Program-made: the position numbers and the translations under genes
Shown: positions 6,720 to 14,599 of the stretch, in pieces
Layout of the letters: every line of letters starts with the position of its first letter
Position numbering within the stretch: the first letter of the stretch is position 1
The notes under the pieces: model-generated
Seen by the model: only the letters and a program-made list of their open reading frames with translations
Databases searched by the model: none
What the model was told of the DNA's origin: nothing
Origin: Bacteroidetes bacterium HGW-Bacteroidetes-4
GTDB taxonomy: Bacteria > Bacteroidota > Bacteroidia > Bacteroidales > SZUA-534
Direction of reading: 5' to 3'
Assembly: GCA_002840905.1 (NCBI GenBank)
Contig: PHDD01000030.1
Span: 1-51,778, forward strand
Length of the DNA stretch: 51,778 nt

Positions 6720-8420
6720 TTATACCTTGTCCAGTTCTTCCATTAATGCTTTCCTTTTAGGATATTCAGCTCTCAAATAAGAGATAATTTCATTTGCTTT
6801 GTTCCTTGCTCCAAGTTTGATAATCTTTCGGATATATCTGCATGCATTTTGGTAATGGTCTCGTCCCATGCTGTTTTTCATATATTTTAGGATACCATTT
6901 GCATATAATTCAACTATCTCATTTGAATAATTCTTCGAGAGATGTTTTTCGTAATGGTCAATTGTATTGAGGTCAGGCGATTTTTTTACAAGTTCAAGCA
7001 GTCTGTCCCACCATTCTTCTTTAATTAAAATGCTTGCAATCAAACCTGTATCAAGCCAACGTTTTTTAGAAACAATATCTTGTATAATCCCTTCAACAAA
7101 TGTGTTCCATTTTTCAGTTTTTACGTGTTGTTTTAGTATTTGGTAATAATCCTGTTCATTCCTGAAATTGTCAATAAATAAAAAACGCGCGTATTCAATT
7201 ATTTTTTCAGAATCATTTTGGGCTTGTGCTATTTTTAATAACCAGTCGTACCATTCTTTTGCTAATCCAGGTTTATCTTTTAAATCATAATTTACTCCGT
7301 CTTTGGCTAACGAAATGGCTTTCTCATAATTTTTCTTTTCCAAGGCTTTTTGAATGGCTTCTCGCCTTAGGTTTGAATTTGTAATGTTTTGTTCAAGGTA
7401 TTTTTCGGCAGCATTTTCGCCTTTAGTTTTTAATAAAATATTGTACTTTATGCTTTGGGCTTCTTCTCTCTCGTAATCTGACCGTTGTGCTTTATCAATT
7501 TGTTTAAAAATGCGTTCGGTTTCTTCTTCTGTTTTTAAAAGTAGGGCGGCAAGTCGTAAAACACCAATATGCCAATCCCAACCCAAATAAATTTGTTTGT
7601 CAAAAGATGTAAAACAATATTCGATGATTAGTTTCCTGATTTCTTCAGATGATTGTTCCTGTGCAATAGTAAAAAGCATTTCGTACGCTGCATCTACACA
7701 TCCGCCAATATCGCCATTGCTGTCATCCGAATACTGAAGGGCTTCAGTCATTTGTTCCATTATGGCAGTAGAAATAAAAACAGCACTTTTAAAATTATAG
7801 TTGTTAATTTGTTTTTGAGCCGATTCTAAAAGATTGTCAACAGCATTGCCTACAAGCCTTGAAGCCGACCAGTCAATGAAACCGTGCCTGTCGGAAGCTG
7901 TTTTAAGGATTGACTTAACCTGCTTTACATAAAGTTTCTTCGATTCATCGGAATTGTGTTGGGCAAACGATGATAAAAACAAATTCCTGAACGGAACGTT
8001 TTGTGATGCTTTATCCCTTACAAATTCCTTAAGTTCTTCGTGAGTGGCTTTTTCGAGCAGTTCATCAACCTGTTGGGCAACAGTTTTTCGTTTAACAGGT
8101 TTAATGGCTTGCTCTTTTGGTGCTCTTTTAGTTTTTTTATTCAGCTCCAACTCATCTTGTTGCAGGTGAAAAATAACTGCAACAACATGTTTACATACCG
8201 GCCCCATATCGTAGGGACAATCACAAACATATTCGGTAATTATCCCGTTTTTAAGGGTAAGTTGCACGGTGTAATCTTCTGTGCCTTCAACAATGGCTTC
8301 GTATTCTCCTGGGCTTAATTCTTCAGGTTCTTGTACATGTCCTTTTTTAAAATAAGATAAACCACGTTTCAGAATTGTTTCATCTATATATTGCTCAAAT
8401 TGGTTAAAAGGAAGCTGCAT
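6720..8420 (-). CDS. SWIM zinc finger domain protein
   Basis: A 566-residue protein with an N-terminal SWIM domain: the CxCx(n)CxH set is CDCPYDMGPVCKH near residues 65-77, preceded by the beta strands (YTVQLTLKNGIITEYVC) that carry it. A lysine-rich linker follows (about 95-115), then a long all-helical region that looks like TPR-type repeats. SWIM domains bind nucleic acid or protein; the specific role here is unknown. The start at 8420 is supported by the family's usual FNQFEQYI opening and by a promoter box 24 bp upstream. It stands alone between two related hairpins (H2 and H3), which suggests a mobile or cassette-like origin. Confidence 0.88.
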   Translation of the reverse strand: MQLPFNQFEQYIDETILKRGLSYFKKGHVQEPEELSPGEYEAIVEGTEDYTVQLTLKNGIITEYVCDCPYDMGPVCKHVVAVIFHLQQDELELNKKTKRAPKEQAIKPVKRKTVAQQVDELLEKATHEELKEFVRDKASQNVPFRNLFLSSFAQHNSDESKKLYVKQVKSILKTASDRHGFIDWSASRLVGNAVDNLLESAQKQINNYNFKSAVFISTAIMEQMTEALQYSDDSNGDIGGCVDAAYEMLFTIAQEQSSEEIRKLIIEYCFTSFDKQIYLGWDWHIGVLRLAALLLKTEEETERIFKQIDKAQRSDYEREEAQSIKYNILLKTKGENAAEKYLEQNITNSNLRREAIQKALEKKNYEKAISLAKDGVNYDLKDKPGLAKEWYDWLLKIAQAQNDSEKIIEYARFLFIDNFRNEQDYYQILKQHVKTEKWNTFVEGIIQDIVSKKRWLDTGLIASILIKEEWWDRLLELVKKSPDLNTIDHYEKHLSKNYSNEIVELYANGILKYMKNSMGRDHYQNACRYIRKIIKLGARNKANEIISYLRAEYPKRKALMEELDKV

Positions 8421-8443
8421 AATTTATCCTAATTTTTTAATCA

Positions 8444-8451
8444 CAAAAGTA
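8444..8451 (-). promoter_or_regulatory. -7 box upstream of the SWIM gene
   Basis: TACTTTTG on the minus strand matches TAnnTTTG and lies 24 bp before the start codon. A TTG is found 22 nt further upstream, slightly beyond the usual spacing, so this is a moderate match. Confidence 0.45.
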
Positions 8452-8488
8452 TCAAATTTCGGTAGTGCGTCGGCAAGAAAACAACTCT

Positions 8489-8530
8489 TTTGCAAACTTC
8501 GGTCGTGTGGTGGATTGTGCGGTTTGCAAA
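8489..8530. repeat. Palindrome H3, interrupted by the intron end
   Basis: Inner arms TTTGCAAAC (8489-8497) and GTTTGCAAA (8522-8530) enclose a 24-nt loop, as in H1 and H2, and the left flank carries the same TGCGTCGGC and CTCT motifs as H2. The expected outer arm on the right is absent because the group II intron 3' end abuts the inner arm at 8531. Confidence 0.65.
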
Positions 8531-8569
8531 GTCGAGTAGGCAAGGGCATTTCAGCCCAAGCCTCTCACA

Positions 8570-8603
8570 AAACCGTACGTGAAACTCTCGCTTCATACGG
8601 CTT
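8570..8603 (-). ncRNA. Group II intron domain V
   Basis: On the minus strand a 34-nt hairpin begins AAGCCGTATGAAGCG and closes TTTCACGTACGGTTT. It contains the catalytic AGC triad (8600-8602) and the paired CCGTA-UG/ACGTACGG arms typical of bacterial group II domain V. Confidence 0.85.
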
Positions 8604-8957
8604 TTGTCAATTTTAAACCTGTTACGGTGGTTTCATGTTGCCATGATGCAAATAAAGATGGCTTTGATTTCTGAATGTTAGCCAGAAACTGATGTGCTTT
8701 CTTTAATTTGTTCCGTAGTGATTTATACCTGTTCATAACCCATTTTATTAATCGCCGATGTAAACACCGAAAAATAAATGACATGGCTGATGGACGGAAC
8801 TTGCCATAGTAATTTATCCATCCTTTAAGTTGCGGGTTTAACTCCGCTGCAATGCTCTCTATGGTGGCACTTGTCCACCGATGAAAGTGTGTTTTCCTCA
8901 AGGTTTCTAAGATACGTTTCCCCGATTTGACGCTTATTGCTAGATCGAAACCTAAAA
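8593..8957 (-). pseudogene. ltrA: Group II intron reverse transcriptase/maturase, C-terminal fragment
   Basis: The readable part spans about 120 codons. It includes ISVKSGKRILETLRKTHFHR and, after a short gap, LNPQLKGWINYYGKF, the hallmark of the maturase-specific (domain X) region of group II intron proteins. The upstream reverse-transcriptase domain is absent: an in-frame TAA lies just before 8957. No ATG opens the fragment; a TTG at 8901 is probably irrelevant. The reading frame ends inside domain V, as in many bacterial introns. Confidence 0.85.
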
Positions 8958-8995
8958 ACAGATGTTACAAGCTGGCAATGTTTAGTTCAACATAC

Positions 8996-9036
8996 CCTCC
9001 AATGCAAAGCGTATGCAAGCAACGCTTTATTGGAGG
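8996..9036 (-). terminator. Strong hairpin directly after the 278-residue gene
   Basis: CCTCCAAT (8996-9003) and AAAGCG (9006-9011) pair with CGCTTT (9023-9028) and ATTGGAGG (9029-9036): 14 bp with a 2-nt bulge. It follows the stop codon without a gap. There is no T-run after it on the minus strand, so termination is only probable. Hairpins of this kind are also class C intron insertion sites. Confidence 0.5.
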
Positions 9037-9873
9037 CTAAGTTAATATATCGTAAATATCTGTTTTTGAAATGTATTTAATTGAATCAAGTCCTTTTCCC
9101 TCCGTCTCAATGTTTATCAAGCCGAAATAATCCAAAAATCTATCAAAAGTCCGAACAGAATAACAATTAGTCGTATATTTTTCTAATGTACCATAATTTG
9201 GCTCTACAGATTCCAATAATTGTGGATATGCTTTAAAATATCGCTCAGCATAAAAAGAATCCAGCCGCTTTTCTTTTCCATATTTCGAGAGTAAAATCAA
9301 CGAAAATCCGTATCCAAGTTGTCCGATTTGGTTTTCTCCATATCCATCGTTGTATGCCAAATTGAATTTTGTGGCGAATGTCGTTAATATCAATCGTAGT
9401 AACTCGTAATTGTCTCCAAGTATCTTTTTTGAGCTTTTTGTCAAACTCAATTTACCGCTTCTCTTTTTTACCAACCCTCCGAGTTCTATTAAAATCCTAG
9501 TTAAATGAATAGTCAATGAATCGGTCTCCTTATACAATTTTGAAATCCCTTTTTCAATATGCTCTTCTTTTAAAAATCCCTGCTCATAAATAGCTGAAAC
9601 TATCTTTGTTGGCAAAAATCCCATTTTTGTTAGCTTAACCTCTCCGGTTTTATCAATCAAATCCGTCAAATACTTTATCTGGTTAAGTATCGGAATCTTT
9701 TTGTAATCAGAGTCAGTAAGTTTTTGTAATTGAATCGGGCTGTCTTTACCAAATGTGAAATGTAAAATCTGATGCATTTCAAACGGCGAATATCCTTCAA
9801 ATTCCGAAATCGACCGATTGTTCTGTTCATTCATCACTTGGTCAAGATGTCTCTGTATATCTTTTAAATCCAT
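9037..9873 (-). CDS. Hypothetical protein, unrecognised
   Basis: 278 residues with good coding character and a clear ATG, but no family I recognise. The first 30 residues are polar and helical. A segment near 30-70 (FEGYSPFEMHQILHFTFG) looks like a small conserved domain, and the middle part (about 125-150, ELGGLVKKRSGKLSLTKSSK) has the helix-then-hairpin look of a winged helix. There is no signal peptide or membrane helix, so it should be cytosolic. It stands alone between the intron remnant and the metal efflux operon, in the accessory part of the window. A DNA-binding role is a weak guess. Confidence 0.75.
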   Translation of the reverse strand: MDLKDIQRHLDQVMNEQNNRSISEFEGYSPFEMHQILHFTFGKDSPIQLQKLTDSDYKKIPILNQIKYLTDLIDKTGEVKLTKMGFLPTKIVSAIYEQGFLKEEHIEKGISKLYKETDSLTIHLTRILIELGGLVKKRSGKLSLTKSSKKILGDNYELLRLILTTFATKFNLAYNDGYGENQIGQLGYGFSLILLSKYGKEKRLDSFYAERYFKAYPQLLESVEPNYGTLEKYTTNCYSVRTFDRFLDYFGLINIETEGKGLDSIKYISKTDIYDILT

Positions 9874-10258
9874 GTCATTTCAATGTTTTGCAGTCTGTCG
9901 GTATGCCACACAAATACAAGATAACCCCACCCCACTTCCCATTATCTACCCAAATTTGGGGTGATATATGCACCCTGTTGCGTTTATCTTTACTATATGT
10001 GCTATTTGGGTTCATGTTTTTAGTTCAGTTAACCAAAGCTATAAAATAATTGCTTAAGCCGGGTAAATTTGCCGGTTTTTCTTAAAAAATAAATTGCCTT
10101 ACCGGCTGCCTGCTACAATTGTTTCATAACTAGCGGGTAAATTCCCCAACCACATAACTTAGTTATAGGAAGAAAAAAACGGAGCTGCTAAGCCTGCTCT
10201 ATAAAAAGCACAGCTATGCTGCCCCGCCAGGTAAGGATTCAATTAAGGTGGTTCTGCT
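9874..10258. other. Intergenic gap without recognised gene
   Basis: 385 bp between the hypothetical gene and the efflux operon. A weak CCGG/CCGG hairpin followed by TTTTT lies near 10056-10080. No coding frame, tRNA or clear promoter was seen. Confidence 0.5.
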
Positions 10259-11443
10259 TTACAAGGTATATTCATGCAGGCGTAACCAGCTCAATTGGTA
10301 CTGCAATTCCAGTTCGTACAACTGATCGAGCAATTCGTAAAAGTAATCGAGCTCCATAAAATACTCAATGGCCGAAATCTGCCCCAATTCCAACGAGCGC
10401 GACAGCAAATACTGATTATTCATGCTGGCCAGACTGTTTTTTAATGCAACGGAGTTGGTAAAAAGCGACTGCGCTTCGATATAGCGGTTGTGATAATCGG
10501 TAAACAATCCCAAAACGGCCTGTTCTTTTTGTGCCTGCGAGTAAAGCAACTGCGCTTTCGAACGCTTTATTTTGTTTTTATCCTGCCAAAGCGGAATGGA
10601 AATACCGGCTTTGATGCCCTGAAACTTTTCGGATAAAATGGTTTCCGATTCATAACCCACCATAAGATTGGGCAATGCCTGCGAACGGGAGAGCTTAATC
10701 TGGTTTGCTGCCATTTGTTCCGAAAGCGCTGTCATCTGAATCAGGGGATGCAGACTGTCGATGGACTGTTTCAAATCTTCCCAGGGTTCCAAATCCTGAA
10801 CCGTAAAAACCGAATCGGTAATAAGCATGGGAGTTCCCCCGTTCAGATGGGCAATTTGCTCATTAACCTGAAGCACTTGTCCCTGCAATAAACGCAACTG
10901 ATTCTGCATTTTAATGGCAAAAAGTTGTGCTTTATTTACTTCCAGTTGGGTAGCATCGCCACTGGCTTGTTTTTTACGGTAAAAATCGACCAGTTGAACT
11001 GCCTGACGGCTGCGTTGATTTACCATAGCCCTTTTTCCGTTCAAATATACGACCTGGCACCAGGTTTCGGCTGCCGACAGCAACAATTGTTGCCGGGTAA
11101 GCTGGTAATTGAGCGATTGAAACTTGACCTGGTGGTTGGCCATGCGGTATTTATGCACATAAGTAGTCGGGAATTCAAGCGATTGCATAACGCCCAAAAC
11201 CTGTTTGGTTCCAATGGCATCTGTATTACCCGGAAAATAGCCGAATTCCACTTCGGGGTTTCCGGGATTCAGTTCGGTGCGGGCAGCCAGTTGCTGCATT
11301 TGTGTAAATTCTTTGGCTGCCTGCAGGGTTTTATTATGGGTTTCAATGCTTTGAAGAAAGTCCTGTAGCGAAGGTTGTGAGGCAACACTCAGGCTTAGCA
11401 TCAGAAAACCTGCCACATGAAGAAACTTATGGTTTATATTCAT
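10259..11443 (-). CDS. TolC-family outer membrane factor of a metal efflux system
   Basis: A 394-residue protein with a signal peptide (VAGFLMLSLSVASQ) and long heptad-rich helices typical of the TolC/OEP fold. Two halves can be seen: helical stretches around residues 70-190 and 230-390, the second containing PNLMVGYESE and ISIPLWQDKNKIKRSKAQ, common in CzcC/CusC-type channels. It is the last gene of the operon, 39 bp after the RND pump, and would provide the outer-membrane exit duct for the CusA-like pump and its adaptor. It is slightly shorter than CusC and lacks an obvious lipobox. Confidence 0.88.
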   Translation of the reverse strand: MNINHKFLHVAGFLMLSLSVASQPSLQDFLQSIETHNKTLQAAKEFTQMQQLAARTELNPGNPEVEFGYFPGNTDAIGTKQVLGVMQSLEFPTTYVHKYRMANHQVKFQSLNYQLTRQQLLLSAAETWCQVVYLNGKRAMVNQRSRQAVQLVDFYRKKQASGDATQLEVNKAQLFAIKMQNQLRLLQGQVLQVNEQIAHLNGGTPMLITDSVFTVQDLEPWEDLKQSIDSLHPLIQMTALSEQMAANQIKLSRSQALPNLMVGYESETILSEKFQGIKAGISIPLWQDKNKIKRSKAQLLYSQAQKEQAVLGLFTDYHNRYIEAQSLFTNSVALKNSLASMNNQYLLSRSLELGQISAIEYFMELDYFYELLDQLYELELQYQLSWLRLHEYTL

Positions 11444-11482
11444 GATAGATATATTTTTTGGATGTTGTTATGAGTAACAAAT

Positions 11483-14400
11483 TTACGCTTCTTTTTTATT
11501 CATTAGCAGATAAACTACAGGAATAATAAAACCATTCAACAACGTTGAACTTAACAATCCACCTAAGATAACAATTGCCATTGGACTTTGAATCTCATTA
11601 CCGGGCAAATCGCCTTTCAGGGCCAGAGGAATTAAAGCCAGTGCAGCGGTCAAAGCGGTCATTAAAATAGGAATTAAACGATCAACCGAACCTGCAATAA
11701 CCCGATTACCCAGCGCCATGCCTTGCTCGTGCAGGGTTTGATATCGCGAGACCAACAGAATACCGTTGCGTGTGGCAATGCCAAACAGGGTAATAAAACC
11801 AATAAGGGCGGGAATATTCAATTCGCCCGATGAAAATTGAATAGCCAAAATTCCACCGATAAGTGCCAAGGGTAAATTCAACATGATGATTCCGGCCAGT
11901 TTCAGGTTTTTAAACTCCTGATAAAGCAAGAGATAAATTACCAGCAAAGCCAACAAAGAAGCAACCAGTAAAATACGGCTGGCTTCGGCTTCACTTTCGA
12001 ACTGTCCGCCGTATTTCAAGCTATAGCCCTCGGGTAAAGTAACTTTGGTTTCAATTTCGGTTTTAATGGAGTTTACCGCATGACGTATATCGGTTTCAGC
12101 CACATTGGCCGAGATAATTAAAAGCCGCTGAACATTTTCACGATTAATGGTATTGGGCCCTTTGGTCGAAACCACATCGGCCACAAACCTAAGCGGTATT
12201 TTTTGTCCGTTGTTGGTAGTTATCAAGGCATCGTTAATACGGTTCAAATCGTTTCGGTATTCGTCGCTTAGGCGCACCACCAAGTCGTACGATTCCTGAC
12301 CTTCGAACACATCGCTAACTTTTTGTCCGTTAAAAGCCACGTGAGTGAACTCCAAAAATTGGCTCAGGGTAATTCCATAGCGGGCAAGCATTTCACGATT
12401 GGGCTTTATTTGAATTTGAGGGATACTCACCTGTTGTTCCACATTCAGGTCAACAATTCCGGGCACATTCTGGATGGCTGCCTTTATCTGATTAGCATAT
12501 TGGTACATTTCGCCCAGGTGATTGCCATAAAGTTTGATGGCAATACTGGCTTTAGATCCCGAAAGCATGTGGTTTATGCGATGGGAAATAGGCTGCCCCA
12601 CTTCGTAGGCAATCCCCTGAATGGAACTGAGTTTCTGACGTACATCGGCCAAAAACTCTGCTTCGCTGCGTGAGCTTATCTTATAAGGCGCATCAATTTC
12701 AGATACATTGGAGCCAAAGGAATGTTCCGACAACTCAGCCCTTCCGGTTCGGCGTTCCACTACTGTTATTTCAGGAATGTTCAAGAGCAAGCGTTCCGCT
12801 TTTTGTCCCAGTTTGTTGCTTTCGTCGAGCGATACACCGGGCATGGCCGAAAGGCTTATGGTAAGGGTACCTTCGTTGAAATCGGGCAAAAAGCTACGCC
12901 CCTGCCGGGTTAATAATCCCACGGAAAAAAGCAGCAACACACCGGCAATCAGTAAGGCACTTTTTGGGTGAAGCATAACACGTTGCAGCAATAGCTGATA
13001 GTGTTTTTTTAGTCGCACTTCGAGCCAGCTGCCGTTGCTGTGGCGTTTTAAGCGTTTTTTGTTGGTTAAAAGCAGCGAACTCAATACCGGGGTAACCGTA
13101 ATGGCCACAATTAGCGAAGCAAAAAGTGAAACAATGTAGGTAATGCCCAGGGGTTTTAACATGCGCCCTTCCATCCCCGACAGGAAAAACAAAGGAATAA
13201 AGGCAACCATAATAATTAGTGTGGCATTCAAAATGGATGCGCGAATTTCGACCGAAGCATCGTAAACTACTTTTAGCACCGGTTCTCGATGACTCTTTTT
13301 AAGCTGTACGTTCTCGCGCAAGCGCTTATACACATTTTCCACGTCAATAATGGCATCGTCGACCAGGGAACCAATGGCAATGGCCATTCCTCCCAGACTC
13401 ATGGTGTTGATGGTAAAACCAAGCAGTTTTAAAATGATAATGGCCACCAGCAACGACAAGGGAATGGCCAGCAGGGAAATAAGCGTGGTCCGGTAGTTCA
13501 TTAAAAAGAGGAACAAAATAATCACAACAAAAAATCCTCCTTCGAAAAGGGCGCGACTAACATTGTTAACCGAACGTTCAATAAAATCGGCTTGATTGAA
13601 AATATCGGTATGTATGGCCACATCGGCAGGTAAGGTTTTTTGAATGGCATCAAGTGTTTCGTTGATGCGTTCTGAAAGTTCGAGAGTGTTAACGTTGGGT
13701 TGTTTGGTAATGGTAAGAATTACCGAATTTTCGCCCTTGTAGGAACCGGAACCTATCTTTGGTGCCGGACCAATAGAAACCGTTGCCACATCGCGCAGAC
13801 GAACCGGACTGTTTTTGGTAAACTTAATCAGCGAATTTCCCAGTTCACTTAACTGTGAAGTTCGGCCCATTCCCCTAATAATATAAGAATTGTGGTATTG
13901 ATCGATAAAACCACCCGGAACATTAATATTGCAATTGTTTGCTGCCTCCATCAGTTCCGACAAACTTACCTGATAGAAATGCATTTTAAGGGGATCGACC
14001 AAAATCTGGTATTGTTTTAAATCGCCGCCAAAAACTGCCACTTGGGCAATGCCACCGGTGGCGAGCAAACGGGTACGCACCTGCCAATCGGCCAGGCTGC
14101 GCAGGTCCATCATCGATGTGGAATCGGCTGTTAATGCTACCACGGTAATCTCGCCCATTAAACTCGACTGTGGCGCTAAAACCGGGTTTCCGGCCCCATC
14201 GGGTAATTGTTCCTTAATGGTAATCAGTTTCTCGCTTACTATCTGACGGGCATTATACACATCCATGTTCCAGTCAAACTCGGCCCATACAATGCTAAAA
14301 CCCATAGCTGAAGAAGAACGAACCCGGCGAATTCCGGTAGCACCGTTAACCGCTGTTTCGATGGGAAAACTAACCAGTTTTTCAACCTCTTCGGGAGCCA

Positions 14401-14566
14401 TTCCTTCGGCTTCGGTCATAATTACCACGGTAGGTGCGGTTAAATCGGGAAAAACATCAACCTCCATGCGGGTTGCCGTGTACACTCCTACAGCCATTAA
14501 AAGAACAGAACTAACCAAAACCAGTAAGCGGTTATGTAGTGCGTATTTTATTATTGAATTCAACAT
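11483..14566 (-). CDS. CusA/CzcA-type heavy-metal RND efflux pump
   Basis: 1027 residues, full length for HME-RND transporters. There is one N-terminal helix (residues 13-30), then a large periplasmic domain, helices 2-6 near 335-490, a second periplasmic domain and a C-terminal helix bundle. MEVDVFPDLTAPTVVIMTEA near the N-terminus and SLGGMAIAIGSLVDDAIIDV in helix 4 are HME family signatures; the acidic pair there resembles the proton-relay Asp of CusA. That helix is closer to CusA (SLGGIAIAIGAMVDAAI) than to CzcA, which hints at Cu(I)/Ag(I), but selectivity is not settled. It sits between its adaptor gene (33 bp) and the TolC gene (39 bp). Confidence 0.92.
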   Translation of the reverse strand: MLNSIIKYALHNRLLVLVSSVLLMAVGVYTATRMEVDVFPDLTAPTVVIMTEAEGMAPEEVEKLVSFPIETAVNGATGIRRVRSSSAMGFSIVWAEFDWNMDVYNARQIVSEKLITIKEQLPDGAGNPVLAPQSSLMGEITVVALTADSTSMMDLRSLADWQVRTRLLATGGIAQVAVFGGDLKQYQILVDPLKMHFYQVSLSELMEAANNCNINVPGGFIDQYHNSYIIRGMGRTSQLSELGNSLIKFTKNSPVRLRDVATVSIGPAPKIGSGSYKGENSVILTITKQPNVNTLELSERINETLDAIQKTLPADVAIHTDIFNQADFIERSVNNVSRALFEGGFFVVIILFLFLMNYRTTLISLLAIPLSLLVAIIILKLLGFTINTMSLGGMAIAIGSLVDDAIIDVENVYKRLRENVQLKKSHREPVLKVVYDASVEIRASILNATLIIMVAFIPLFFLSGMEGRMLKPLGITYIVSLFASLIVAITVTPVLSSLLLTNKKRLKRHSNGSWLEVRLKKHYQLLLQRVMLHPKSALLIAGVLLLFSVGLLTRQGRSFLPDFNEGTLTISLSAMPGVSLDESNKLGQKAERLLLNIPEITVVERRTGRAELSEHSFGSNVSEIDAPYKISSRSEAEFLADVRQKLSSIQGIAYEVGQPISHRINHMLSGSKASIAIKLYGNHLGEMYQYANQIKAAIQNVPGIVDLNVEQQVSIPQIQIKPNREMLARYGITLSQFLEFTHVAFNGQKVSDVFEGQESYDLVVRLSDEYRNDLNRINDALITTNNGQKIPLRFVADVVSTKGPNTINRENVQRLLIISANVAETDIRHAVNSIKTEIETKVTLPEGYSLKYGGQFESEAEASRILLVASLLALLVIYLLLYQEFKNLKLAGIIMLNLPLALIGGILAIQFSSGELNIPALIGFITLFGIATRNGILLVSRYQTLHEQGMALGNRVIAGSVDRLIPILMTALTAALALIPLALKGDLPGNEIQSPMAIVILGGLLSSTLLNGFIIPVVYLLMNKKEA

Positions 14567-14599
14567 AGTTTCAAATTTTGAATTTAATTCCAGGTATTA

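Larger units (their letters stand above)
8531..8957 (-). mobile_element. Group II intron remnant, 3' end only
   Basis: Read on the minus strand, the last 430 bp of a group II intron remain: the maturase part of its reverse transcriptase, then domain V (8570-8603), then domain VI (stem GGGC-TGAAAT-GCCC) and a 3' end CCTACTCGAC at 8531, the usual CTAC..GAY form. The 5' ribozyme domains and most of the reverse transcriptase are missing, so it cannot be active. The intron ends exactly at the inner arm of hairpin H3, which suggests insertion into that element. Class C introns are known to prefer terminator hairpins or attC sites; the class is not assigned here. Confidence 0.85.

Noticed and set aside
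1540-8537. Firm call of a mobile integron
   Set aside because: No integrase, attI site or classical attC end motifs (RYYYAAC/GTTRRRY pairs) were identified; only hairpin geometry and gene orientation suggest it.
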